14,616 nt of DNA from Streptococcaceae bacterium (lineage in GTDB: Bacteria > Bacillota > Bacilli > Lactobacillales > Streptococcaceae). Shown here piece by piece: positions 6,452-12,423 of the stretch. The notes under the pieces are model-generated. The model was not told the origin of the DNA and ran no database searches. It saw nothing but the letters and a program-made list of their open reading frames with translations. Made by a program: the position numbers and the translations under genes. Within the stretch, counting starts at the first letter, position 1, and each line of letters starts with the position of its first letter. The DNA is taken from NCBI GenBank assembly GCA_009779335.1, contig WREM01000009.1, positions 1 to 14,616 on the forward strand. Direction: 5' to 3'.

Positions 6452-6994
6452 TTGGTTTATAAAAAATTTGGTTATATTGAAATCGACGATGCTCGAATTA
6501 ATGAAACTTGCGATGCCTTTTTCAAGTGGAAAGATTTGAACACATACATAAAAAGTACTAGCTCACGAGGTATAAATATGCCTGATGCAATTAGTGAGCC
6601 AATGGGCTGTTATTGTTTAGATTTACTGTGGAATAGAGGAAATGAGGTAGGGGATGCGACTGACCCTATCACAAATTTAAAAGTCGAATTTAAAGCAACA
6701 TCAAAATTTGATGGAGATCTATCATCATTTGGTCCTACTACTGTTTTTGACAATTTAGTATTTTTGAGATTTAATCTTGAGGATAATCAGCTGTATATTT
6801 ATGATTTAGCTATTAATTCTGAAGAATTAGGGAAATATCCAGCAAATAAAACTCAAACAATTCAAAACCAAAAAGATGCAAAACGTCGCCCCCATGTGAG
6901 CTTACAAAAATTATTTGTGGACGCAAAACAGTTACAACCAGATATTGTTTTTGATATTCGTAGATGTAAGATTATTGAGGATAATAGGAAATAA
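6452..6994 (+). CDS. llaDIIR: Type II restriction endonuclease, LlaDII/Bsp6I type (GCNGC)
   Basis: A 180-aa protein recognised as an R.LlaDII/R.Bsp6I-like endonuclease, expected to cut GC^NGC where unmethylated. The identification rests on the size (543 bp, the length I recall for llaDIIR of Lactococcus lactis), the position directly before an m5C methyltransferase gene, and the GCNGC hairpin in the methyltransferase promoter; I could not align it. A plausible PD-(D/E)xK active site is GDATD (68-71) followed by E79-F-K81. The start is TTG at 6452, with AAGG 7 nt upstream; an in-frame TAA at 6440 leaves no ATG/GTG start that would keep the length. A rare start and weak ribosome binding site fit low endonuclease expression. 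The gene is more AT-rich than its chromosomal neighbours, which suggests horizontal transfer. Confidence 0.8.
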   Translation: MVYKKFGYIEIDDARINETCDAFFKWKDLNTYIKSTSSRGINMPDAISEPMGCYCLDLLWNRGNEVGDATDPITNLKVEFKATSKFDGDLSSFGPTTVFDNLVFLRFNLEDNQLYIYDLAINSEELGKYPANKTQTIQNQKDAKRRPHVSLQKLFVDAKQLQPDIVFDIRRCKIIEDNRK

Positions 6995-7040
6995 ATTTGA
7001 AAGGAGAGTTGTTTTGTCTCTTTTTTCAGAGTTAAAAAGT

Positions 7041-7052
7041 GCGGCATGCCGC
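7041..7052 (+). promoter_or_regulatory. Methylation-sensitive operator: two abutting GCNGC sites in an inverted repeat
   Basis: GCGGC-AT-GCCGC is a perfect 12-bp palindrome made of two recognition sites of the system itself. It lies between the -35 region and the -10 of the methyltransferase promoter. In LlaDII the methyltransferase is known to repress its own promoter strongly by methylating two such sites. A T run follows, so the same hairpin could also end transcripts of the endonuclease gene. Confidence 0.8.
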
Positions 7053-7061
7053 TTTTTTTGA

Positions 7062-7067
7062 TATAAT
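7062..7067 (+). promoter_or_regulatory. -10 element of the methyltransferase promoter
   Basis: A perfect TATAAT at 7062-7067, giving a start near 7074 and a leader of about 23 nt. The 17-bp spacer and the -35 position fall on and beside the GCGGC/GCCGC palindrome, so the -35 itself matches poorly. Confidence 0.7.
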
Positions 7068-7096
7068 AACTATATTGAATTAACAAGGAGAAATAA

Positions 7097-8053
7097 ATGA
7101 CATTAAAAATAGCTTCGTTTTTTGCAGGAGTTGGTGGTGTTGATTTAGGTTTTGAAAAAGTAGGGTTCAAAACAATATATGCGAATGAATTTGATCATTA
7201 TGCCGCAGATACATTTGAGTTAAACTTTGATGTTAAAGTTGACCGTCGAGATATAAATAATGTTCAAGCTAGTGAAATACCTGACTTTGACATCATGCTC
7301 GCAGGCTTTCCTTGTCAAGCATTCTCTATTGCAGGTTATAGACAAGGCTTTGACGATGAAAAAGGACGTGGAAACTTATTCTTTGAATTAGTCCGTATCA
7401 TTGAAAGTAAAAAACCAAGAATCGCATTTTTTGAGAATGTTAAAAATTTGGTCTCACATGATAATGGAAACACATTTCGAGTAATCTGTTCAGAACTTGA
7501 TCGACTAGGATATAAATATCTTTTTCAAGTCTTAAATGCTTCAGAATACGGAGACATTCCACAAAATCGAGAACGGATCTATATTGTAGCGTTTCGTGAT
7601 AAAACCGATTATGCGGATTTTGAATTACCTCACTCCATTCCACTGGAAAAATCAATTCACGATGTTATTGATTTTTCTAAAAAAGTTGATGATAAATTTT
7701 ACTATACTGAACAAAAATGTAAATTTTATGAAGAATTGAAAAACAACATGACCAACCATGATACAACTTATCAGTGGCGACGTGTTTATGTACGTGAAAA
7801 CAAAAGTAATTTAGTCCCTACATTAACTGCAAACATGGGAACTGGTGGTCATAATGTTCCTTTAATCTTACCTTATGACAATGCGATTAGAAAACTTACG
7901 CCTAGAGAATGTTTCAATGTTCAAGGTTTCCCTAAATCCTATAAATTACCTGAGCAAAGTAATGGCAGACTTTATAAACAAGCTGGGAATAGTGTAGCTG
8001 TTCCAGTCATAGAAAGAATTGCGACAAATATAGCCAAAGCTATAAAGAAATAA
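7097..8053 (+). CDS. llaDIIM: DNA (cytosine-5) methyltransferase, LlaDII/Bsp6I type
   Basis: Protects host DNA by methylating cytosine in GCNGC (specificity inferred from the partner and the promoter sites). The 318-aa protein has the m5C methyltransferase motifs in order: motif I FAGVGGVDLGFE (9-20) for SAM binding, motif IV GFPCQAFS with catalytic C73, motif VI FFENV, motif VIII QNRERIYIV, a short target-recognition region around 195-245, motif IX NLVPTLTANMG, and motif X QAGNSVAVPV near the C-terminus. Length agrees with the single-specificity type II enzymes. The start has a good AAGGAG 6 nt upstream, much stronger than that of the endonuclease, which favours protection before cutting. 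It lies 102 bp after the endonuclease gene and has its own promoter. The last codons overlap the first unit of a 26-bp tandem repeat. Confidence 0.95.
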   Translation: MTLKIASFFAGVGGVDLGFEKVGFKTIYANEFDHYAADTFELNFDVKVDRRDINNVQASEIPDFDIMLAGFPCQAFSIAGYRQGFDDEKGRGNLFFELVRIIESKKPRIAFFENVKNLVSHDNGNTFRVICSELDRLGYKYLFQVLNASEYGDIPQNRERIYIVAFRDKTDYADFELPHSIPLEKSIHDVIDFSKKVDDKFYYTEQKCKFYEELKNNMTNHDTTYQWRRVYVRENKSNLVPTLTANMGTGGHNVPLILPYDNAIRKLTPRECFNVQGFPKSYKLPEQSNGRLYKQAGNSVAVPVIERIATNIAKAIKK

Positions 8054-8147
8054 TATAGAAGTGTAAAACAAAGAAATAATATAGAAGTGTAAAACAAAGA
8101 AATAATATAGAAGTGTAAAACAAAGAAATAATATAGAAGTGTAAAAC
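8044..8147 (+). repeat. Four perfect 26-bp tandem repeats
   Basis: Units at 8044-8069, 8070-8095, 8096-8121 and 8122-8147 are identical, with no spacer and no partial fifth copy. The first unit contains the last codons and stop of the methyltransferase gene; the unit is very AT-rich and 26 bp is not a multiple of 3, so nothing is coded across it. Perfect identity points to recent expansion by replication slippage. An iteron-like role from a plasmid ancestor is possible but unsupported, as no replication gene is present. Confidence 0.95.
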
Positions 8148-8156
8148 TTAGAGCAA

Positions 8157-8188
8157 ATAAAATCAGCCCTTGGCTGTTTTTATTTTTC
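8157..8188 (+). terminator. Terminator after the methyltransferase gene
   Basis: CAGCC (8164-8168) and GGCTG (8172-8176) form a tight GC-rich stem with a 3-nt loop, flanked by A-rich sequence before and followed by a T-rich tract. It closes the restriction-modification cassette. Confidence 0.8.
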
Positions 8189-8201
8189 TCAGTCCTATTT
8201 A

Positions 8202-8210
8202 TGCTAAAAT
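8202..8210 (+). promoter_or_regulatory. Extended -10 promoter of the TrmN6-like gene
   Basis: TG (8202-8203), one base, then TAAAAT (8205-8210). The start would be near 8217, about 21 nt before the ATG at 8238. No strong -35. Confidence 0.5.
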
Positions 8211-8237
8211 AAAACTAACAAATATCAAGGAGTTTCC

Positions 8238-8990
8238 ATGGACCCAATCAATTTATCTTCAGATGAGCGTATCGATGAGATTGCAAGCTCTGGGGTGCAA
8301 ATCATTCAGAGCAAAGAGGTCTTTTCTTTTTCTATTGATGCCATTCTCTTGGCACGCTTTCCTCGTTTGCCACAAAAAGGGTTGATTGTAGATATGTGTG
8401 CGGGAAATGGTGCAGTGGGGCTATTTGTCTCCAGTCGTACCACAGCTAACATCACAGCCATAGAGATTCAGGAGCGACTGGCAGAGATGATGCAACGCTC
8501 CATTGAACTTAATGGGTTGGAAGATCAGATGAATGTCATCACAGATGACTTGAAGCATGCCCTTAACCATCTGACTACATCCAGTACAGACCTCATTCTC
8601 TGTAATCCTCCTTACTTCAAGATTGACAATGCAGAAAGTCATACCAATGACAGCGAGCATTATACTCTGGCTCGTCATGAGCTCACCACTAATCTGGATG
8701 AGATATTTGACACAGCAAAAAAATTGCTTAAGACCAACGGACATATTGCCATGGTGCATCGTCCAGAGCGATTCCTTGAGATTGTGGATAAGATGCGAGC
8801 CAATAATCTTGTCCCTAAATGGATTCAATTTGTCTATCCGAAGGCTGATCAACCCGCAAACATCTTACTCATTGATGCCATTAAAGATGGTAACGCAGGT
8901 GGAGAAGTCTTTCTTCCTCCACTCATCGTCCATAATGCAGATGGAACCTACACAGATCAAGTCAATGAAATCTATTACGGTAAGCATTAA
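8238..8990 (+). CDS. TrmN6/YabB-like tRNA (adenine-N6)-methyltransferase
   Basis: A 250-aa class I SAM-dependent methyltransferase. It has the SAM-binding motif VDMCAGNGAVGLF (51-63), the acidic AIEIQ segment (74-78), and the DLILCNPPYFK motif IV (118-128), whose NPPY marks N6-adenine or other exocyclic amino methyltransferases. Length and motifs match YabB of Bacillus and TrmN6/YfiC of E. coli, which makes m6A37 in tRNA1(Val); that substrate is not proven for the Gram-positive relatives. The ATG at 8238 follows AAGGAG at good spacing. It is monocistronic, with its own extended -10 promoter and a strong terminator directly after the stop. In Bacillus a GIY-YIG protein gene (yazA) follows; none is seen here. 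Confidence 0.85.
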   Translation: MDPINLSSDERIDEIASSGVQIIQSKEVFSFSIDAILLARFPRLPQKGLIVDMCAGNGAVGLFVSSRTTANITAIEIQERLAEMMQRSIELNGLEDQMNVITDDLKHALNHLTTSSTDLILCNPPYFKIDNAESHTNDSEHYTLARHELTTNLDEIFDTAKKLLKTNGHIAMVHRPERFLEIVDKMRANNLVPKWIQFVYPKADQPANILLIDAIKDGNAGGEVFLPPLIVHNADGTYTDQVNEIYYGKH

Positions 8991-9015
8991 AAAAATCGGA
9001 GATGTTCCGATTTTT
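8991..9015. terminator. Bidirectional terminator between convergent genes
   Basis: AAAAATCGGA (8991-9000) and TCCGATTTTT (9006-9015) form a 10-bp stem with a 5-nt loop. It begins right after the stop codon of the TrmN6-like gene on the plus strand, and lies just beyond the stop codon of the small membrane protein gene on the minus strand, with T runs on both sides. Confidence 0.9.
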
Positions 9016-9018
9016 GTT

Positions 9019-9174
9019 TTATTTTTTATTGCGATAATTTTTGGCAAAATACATAAAAATGGGAATCGTCAGATAGATGACCCAAGCTCTATCCCAAGCG
9101 TGAAAGAAAACGCCAAATATCACATAAATGAGTGTACAGAAAGTAGCATAAGGAAAAAGTGGTTTATTATCCAT
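9019..9174 (-). CDS. Small two-helix membrane protein, 51 aa, function unknown
   Basis: A short gene on the minus strand: ATG at 9174, TAA at 9019-9021. The product starts MDNKPLFPYATFC and contains two hydrophobic stretches, about residues 6-25 (LFPYATFCTLIYVIFGVFF region) and 31-44 (WVIYLTIPIFMYFA), separated by HAWDRA, and ends in the basic NYRNKK. This predicts a helical hairpin in the membrane with a positively charged C-terminal tail, probably inside. Support for being real: AAGGAG 6 nt before the start, an extended -10 TGA-GATAAT upstream, and a terminator right after the stop. No family is recognised with certainty. It lies downstream of the glycosyltransferase/DUF1797 operon but has separate signals. 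Confidence 0.75.
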   Translation of the reverse strand: MDNKPLFPYATFCTLIYVIFGVFFHAWDRAWVIYLTIPIFMYFAKNYRNKK

Positions 9175-9202
9175 TGAAAACTCCTTGTTGTTTGATACAG
9201 GT

Positions 9203-9211
9203 ATTATCTCA
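9203..9211 (-). promoter_or_regulatory. Extended -10 promoter of the 51-aa membrane protein gene
   Basis: The minus strand reads TG-A-GATAAT (TG at 9210-9211, -10 at 9203-9208), downstream of the DUF1797 terminator. The expected start is near 9196, about 22 nt before the ATG. Confidence 0.45.
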
Positions 9212-9244
9212 TAAATAGAATAGAAAATACAGCATTGAAAACTA

Positions 9245-9272
9245 ACAAAAAACTTCTCGTTTGAGAAGTTTA
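9245..9272 (-). terminator. Terminator of the glycosyltransferase/DUF1797 operon
   Basis: AAACTTCTC (9250-9258, plus strand) pairs with GAGAAGTTT (9263-9271) over a GTTT loop. On the minus strand the 9-bp stem starts in the stop codon of DUF1797 and is followed by TTTTTTGTT. Confidence 0.85.
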
Positions 9273-9494
9273 GTAAATCAAGTCATAGATTTCAATGGCG
9301 ATGAGGTCGATGTCATCAAAGATAGAAACTTCTTTGTTTTTAGGGTAGCGTACAGAGAAGGCTTCCTCTTCTGGAGTATAGCTGACGGTAATGACAACTT
9401 CACCATCACGTTCAAAGTTGTAAGTTTCTTTTGGATCAGCCATCTCAACGAGACGGTTCAAACGGTCCATAATAGCGACTAAATGTGATTTCAT
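9270..9494 (-). CDS. DUF1797 family protein (YkuJ-like)
   Basis: A 74-aa acidic cytosolic protein resembling YkuJ of Bacillus subtilis (DUF1797), a family of known structure but unknown function. Shared features are the N-terminal helix (LVAIMDRLNRLVEMADP), the RDGEVVITVSYTPEEEAFSV strand region and the conserved ending FDDIDLIAIEIYDLIY. Length fits the family. The start follows AAAGGAG. It begins 24 bp after the stop codon of the glycosyltransferase gene with no promoter between, so the two form an operon. No function should be read from this linkage alone. Confidence 0.85.
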   Translation of the reverse strand: MKSHLVAIMDRLNRLVEMADPKETYNFERDGEVVITVSYTPEEEAFSVRYPKNKEVSIFDDIDLIAIEIYDLIY

Positions 9495-9518
9495 TTTATC
9501 TCCTTTTAATTTAGAAAA

Positions 9519-10859
9519 TCAGTCATTTCTTTTATCAGTATCTATTTTAACATAGTTTTGTATATTTTTAGTAAATCGTTTGGCTTTTTTGGTAAAATAT
9601 CTGGCACGAAGCTGTTCACGACGGATGGAACGCTTCATCTGAATAGGGAGTTGACGGATAGAGTCCTCGATTTTCTCAGGTGTGGTAGGTTGCAGTTTTT
9701 TTCGAGTTTGATAGTCGATGAGTGTATCCATGTAAAACAGTTGCACTTCTTGAGCAAAATGTTCAGAAGAAATCTCAAAGAGCTTCTGATCAAGTAAAGC
9801 TTTGTCAATAGGTTGGCGATACTGAGAAGCAGAGATAATAGTAGAGGCAATATCATCTTCTGAATCAAAGAGTTGCCCAAATTCCTTATGATTGATGAGT
9901 CCTAAGAGATAAGGGTTGGTATGTCCTAAAACACGAGTACCCGCAGCTAAGGCTTCTAGGAAGGTCAGCCCCTGCGTCTCAGAAGTGGAAGCCGAAATGA
10001 AGAAATCGGCAGCCTTGTAGTAATAGGCAGTTTGGTCATTTTCTACCTTGCCTGTAAAGAGGACAGAATCTTGCAGACTAAGGTCAGCCACCAAATCCTT
10101 GAGATTATCAGCATAAGGCCCATCTCCAACGATGACAAGCTTGACTTTCTCTTCTTTAAGGACATCAGGTAGGGCAGAGATGACCGCTTGGATATTTTTT
10201 TCCTCAGCAATACGAGAAAGACTGAGAATCATGGTTTCATCTTTTTGAATATTGAGGCTTGTACGCAAGTCATCCGTTTCTTGCTTGCTAATGTCTTCTC
10301 GTATGAATTTTGAGAGGTCAATTCCTGTGGGGATGACACGTTTCGGGATTTCAACACCGTAATTCTGTACGGTTTCTAAGACCATTTCAGAGGGGCAAAT
10401 GATTGCTTCAACGCCACGCAAGAAGTTGAGCATGACATATTTGACCATAGCGGGACGAATGAGTCGACCTTTGGCAATATAATGGACGTAGTCTTCATAC
10501 TTGGTGTGAAAGGTGTGAATGACAGGGATGCGGAGTTGGGTAGCCACTAATTTTCCTAGAATACCCATCCCAAATTCAGTTTGAGTGTGGATGATGTCTA
10601 GCTTGTATTCTTGAGCGATTTCATAGGCAGCCAGCACCCCTTTAACGACAATCTTCTGTTCAGCAAGCGACACAAAAGGAATGCTAGAAAGACGAATAAT
10701 ATTGGCAGGCTCATGATCGATGTCTGCCTCATCATTCGTTGTAGTAAAGATATAAGTTTCATGTCCTAATTTCTCTAGTTCAATACTCAAGGTCTGAATA
10801 CTGGTTGCCACACCGTTGATATAGGGAAAATAGTTGTCTGTAAATAATCCAATTTTCAT
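9519..10859 (-). CDS. GT4 glycosyltransferase, probable 1,2-diacylglycerol 3-glucosyltransferase
   Basis: Predicted membrane-associated enzyme that transfers glucose from UDP-glucose to diacylglycerol, making monoglucosyl-DAG, a membrane lipid and the base of lipoteichoic acid anchors in this group. The 446-aa GT-B protein starts KIGLFTDNYFPYINGVATSI, has HTQTEFGMGILG (91-102), HTFHTKYEDYVHYIAKG (115-131), CPSE, RVIPTGID (174-181), GDGPY (245-249) and the nucleotide-sugar E-x7-E pair E294/E302 in SETQGLTFLE. These segments closely resemble the pneumococcal MGlcDAG synthase as I remember it. The C-terminal 45 residues are strongly basic (KRSIRREQLRARYFTKKAKR), fitting contact with acidic lipids. 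The start is backed by AAAGGA. Streptococci often carry a second CpoA-type transferase next to it; none is present here. Confidence 0.88.
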   Translation of the reverse strand: MKIGLFTDNYFPYINGVATSIQTLSIELEKLGHETYIFTTTNDEADIDHEPANIIRLSSIPFVSLAEQKIVVKGVLAAYEIAQEYKLDIIHTQTEFGMGILGKLVATQLRIPVIHTFHTKYEDYVHYIAKGRLIRPAMVKYVMLNFLRGVEAIICPSEMVLETVQNYGVEIPKRVIPTGIDLSKFIREDISKQETDDLRTSLNIQKDETMILSLSRIAEEKNIQAVISALPDVLKEEKVKLVIVGDGPYADNLKDLVADLSLQDSVLFTGKVENDQTAYYYKAADFFISASTSETQGLTFLEALAAGTRVLGHTNPYLLGLINHKEFGQLFDSEDDIASTIISASQYRQPIDKALLDQKLFEISSEHFAQEVQLFYMDTLIDYQTRKKLQPTTPEKIEDSIRQLPIQMKRSIRREQLRARYFTKKAKRFTKNIQNYVKIDTDKRND

Positions 10860-10894
10860 AGAAATTCCTTTGATTTGTAACTCTTTCTTTTCCT

Positions 10895-10903
10895 ATTTTA
10901 ACA
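10895..10903 (-). promoter_or_regulatory. Extended -10 promoter of the glycosyltransferase/DUF1797 operon
   Basis: The minus strand reads TG-T-TAAAAT (TG at 10902-10903, -10 at 10895-10900), placing the start near 10888 and giving a leader of about 28 nt. It lies between the htrA terminator and the gene. Confidence 0.5.
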
Positions 10904-10911
10904 TAGAAGAA

Positions 10912-10946
10912 GATAAAGAAAAAGTAACACTTATCCATGTTACTTT
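10912..10946 (-). terminator. Terminator of htrA
   Basis: On the plus strand AAAGTAACA (10921-10929) pairs with TGTTACTTT (10938-10946) in a 9-bp stem with an 8-nt loop. On the minus strand it lies 7 nt after the htrA stop codon and ends in TTTTTCTTT. Confidence 0.8.
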
Positions 10947-10952
10947 CTTTTA

Positions 10953-12149
10953 TTATTGTTTCAAGTCTGAGGTTGTTTTATTGAGCTTGAGTTGTGTGGT
11001 TTGAGATTTTCCGTCACGGTAGTAGGTCACGGACACAGAATCTCCAAGAGAATATTTGTAAAGAGCACTTTGCAAATCTGAAGGTGTAGAGACAGAGGTA
11101 TCTCCAATCTTAGTGATGACATCATTGCTCTTTAGTCCTGCATTTGCAGCAGGCATTCCTGCTTGTGTACTTGCGATGACTACACCAGTAGTTACAGAAT
11201 CAGGGAGGTTAAGGCTTTGAAGTGCAGATTGTGTCAAGTTAGTCAAAGCGACCATCTTAACTCCCATCGCAGGGCGAATGATTTTACCGTCTTTTTCAAG
11301 TTGACTGATGATATGTGTGACATCATCTGAAGGAATTGCAAATCCCATTCCTTCAACACTAACACCAGAGGATGTCCCATCAGCAGTTGATGAAATCTTG
11401 CTGGATGTAATTCCGATGACTTGCCCAGAAATATTGATTAAGGCTCCACCAGAGTTTCCGGGGTTGATAGCAGCATCCGTCTGAATGGCATTGACGCTAA
11501 CATTTTGCCCTTCTTCATTTTGCATTTGTACGTTTCGATTGAGGGCAGAGACAATTCCTTCTGTTGCAGAGTTTGCATAATCACTTCCTAGAGGGGATCC
11601 AACAGCGATTGCAGGTTCACCCACGGTCAACTGACTAGAGTTTGCAAATGTCGCTGTGTCTTTGACATATTTGGCATCAATTTTCAATACAGCCAAATCA
11701 GAGTAGGCATCATTCCCAACAACTGTTGCTTTTACTTTTTGTCCTGATGGCATAAGCACTTCAAGTGAAACAGCATTCTCGATGACATGATTATTGGTCA
11801 CGATATAAGCGGTATTTCCGTCTTTTCTATAGATGACACCTGAGCCTTCTCCTGCAAGTTGAGGTGCTGATGAATTGGATGACTCTCCGAACAACTGGCT
11901 GTAAGCATCTGAGGATGAGCTTCCTGCTTGATAATTAAGCACAGAGACCACAGCATTTGAGACTTTTTGTATAGCCTTTGTAGTATCAGTCGAGGTAGAG
12001 ACATTGACCTTGTTGATACTGGAAGTCGTTGAGAGACCTCCTATCATGTTTTGTCCACTGACCTCCTGATAGACAGCTGTTCCGCCGAGAGCGATGGCAC
12101 CACCTGCCACACCTACCAATAATGTTTTAGCAAACGATCCTTTTAACAT
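10953..12149 (-). CDS. htrA: Surface serine protease HtrA (DegP-like)
   Basis: Membrane-anchored housekeeping protease that degrades and processes misfolded or exported proteins at the cell surface. The 398-aa protein begins with a short basic N-terminus and one hydrophobic segment (about 8-27, LLVGVAGGAIALGGTAV), an uncleaved anchor as in lactococcal HtrA (408 aa). A Ser/Thr-rich linker follows to about residue 100. The trypsin-like domain carries the full triad: H121 (VTNNHVIENA), D151 (YSDLAVLKI) and S233 in NPGNSGGALIN. One PDZ domain fills about 285-385, with the AGLKSNDVI segment. The start has AAGGAG 6 nt upstream. It is monocistronic with its own terminator and divergent from rlmH, as in streptococci; the parB gene that follows htrA there is absent here. 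Confidence 0.97.
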   Translation of the reverse strand: MLKGSFAKTLLVGVAGGAIALGGTAVYQEVSGQNMIGGLSTTSSINKVNVSTSTDTTKAIQKVSNAVVSVLNYQAGSSSSDAYSQLFGESSNSSAPQLAGEGSGVIYRKDGNTAYIVTNNHVIENAVSLEVLMPSGQKVKATVVGNDAYSDLAVLKIDAKYVKDTATFANSSQLTVGEPAIAVGSPLGSDYANSATEGIVSALNRNVQMQNEEGQNVSVNAIQTDAAINPGNSGGALINISGQVIGITSSKISSTADGTSSGVSVEGMGFAIPSDDVTHIISQLEKDGKIIRPAMGVKMVALTNLTQSALQSLNLPDSVTTGVVIASTQAGMPAANAGLKSNDVITKIGDTSVSTPSDLQSALYKYSLGDSVSVTYYRDGKSQTTQLKLNKTTSDLKQ

Positions 12150-12190
12150 CTTTTTCTCCTTATTTTTTAATTGAAAAATCTATTTATTAT

Positions 12191-12196
12191 TTTATA
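12191..12196 (-). promoter_or_regulatory. Putative -10 of htrA
   Basis: The minus strand reads TATAAA at 12191-12196, about 42 nt before the htrA ATG. The -35 is unclear. A near-match DnaA box (12194-12202) overlaps it, so binding there would block htrA transcription. Confidence 0.35.
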
Positions 12197-12357
12197 TCCA
12201 CACCCTTAATGATAACTTAAAAGAGAGTAAAAGGGAAGTGATTTTGTGTTATTCACAAAAATGTGAATAAAGGAAAAATGACAGAGGGAAATACAAAAAA
12301 TTCCACAAGTTTTCCACAAAATTGTGAATAAATAATATAAAATGTGAATAATTCACG
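12194..12357. promoter_or_regulatory. Cluster of DnaA-box-like nonamers between htrA and rlmH
   Basis: Four exact matches to TTATNCACA, all TTATTCACA: 12249-12257 (plus), 12262-12270, 12323-12331 and 12343-12351 (minus). Two more differ by one base: 12194-12202 (ATATCCACA) and 12310-12318 (TTTTCCACA). The first two exact boxes face each other across four A residues; the last lies inside the 13-bp palindrome GTGAATAATTCAC (12344-12356). The 271-bp htrA-rlmH gap is very AT-rich. This looks like an origin-type or DnaA-titrating cluster, though dnaA is not in the window. A transcription factor with a TGTGAATAA-like site is the main alternative. Confidence 0.6.
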
Positions 12358-12408
12358 TTTTCATGGTTTTTCATTTCCCCGAATTACAAAAAATAGCTTT
12401 ATAAAATG

Positions 12409-12417
12409 TGATACAAT
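12409..12417 (+). promoter_or_regulatory. Extended -10 promoter of rlmH
   Basis: TG (12409-12410), one base, then TACAAT (12412-12417). The start expected 7 nt downstream falls on the ATG at 12424, which would make the mRNA leaderless. No Shine-Dalgarno is present before the gene. An upstream TATAAA (12400-12405) is an alternative -10. Confidence 0.45.
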
Positions 12418-12423
12418 AATGTG

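Noticed and set aside
8044..8147. Tandem repeats as a CRISPR array
   Set aside because: The 26-bp units abut with no spacers and there are no cas genes.
6371..8188. The restriction-modification genes as a novel defence system
   Set aside because: Gene sizes, order, spacing and the GCGGC/GCCGC promoter hairpin match the described LlaDII and Bsp6I systems. No extra defence gene accompanies them.
8623..9177. 184-aa plus-strand reading frame overlapping the TrmN6-like gene
   Set aside because: It is an out-of-frame shadow of the methyltransferase gene, runs through a terminator hairpin and over the 51-aa minus-strand gene, and has no Shine-Dalgarno or recognisable motif.
9261..9482. 73-aa plus-strand reading frame opposite DUF1797
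   Set aside because: It is antisense to a conserved gene with its own start signal and terminator.
12194..12420. Region called as the functional chromosomal origin oriC
   Set aside because: No dnaA, dnaN or parB lies in the window. DnaA-like boxes alone do not prove origin function.
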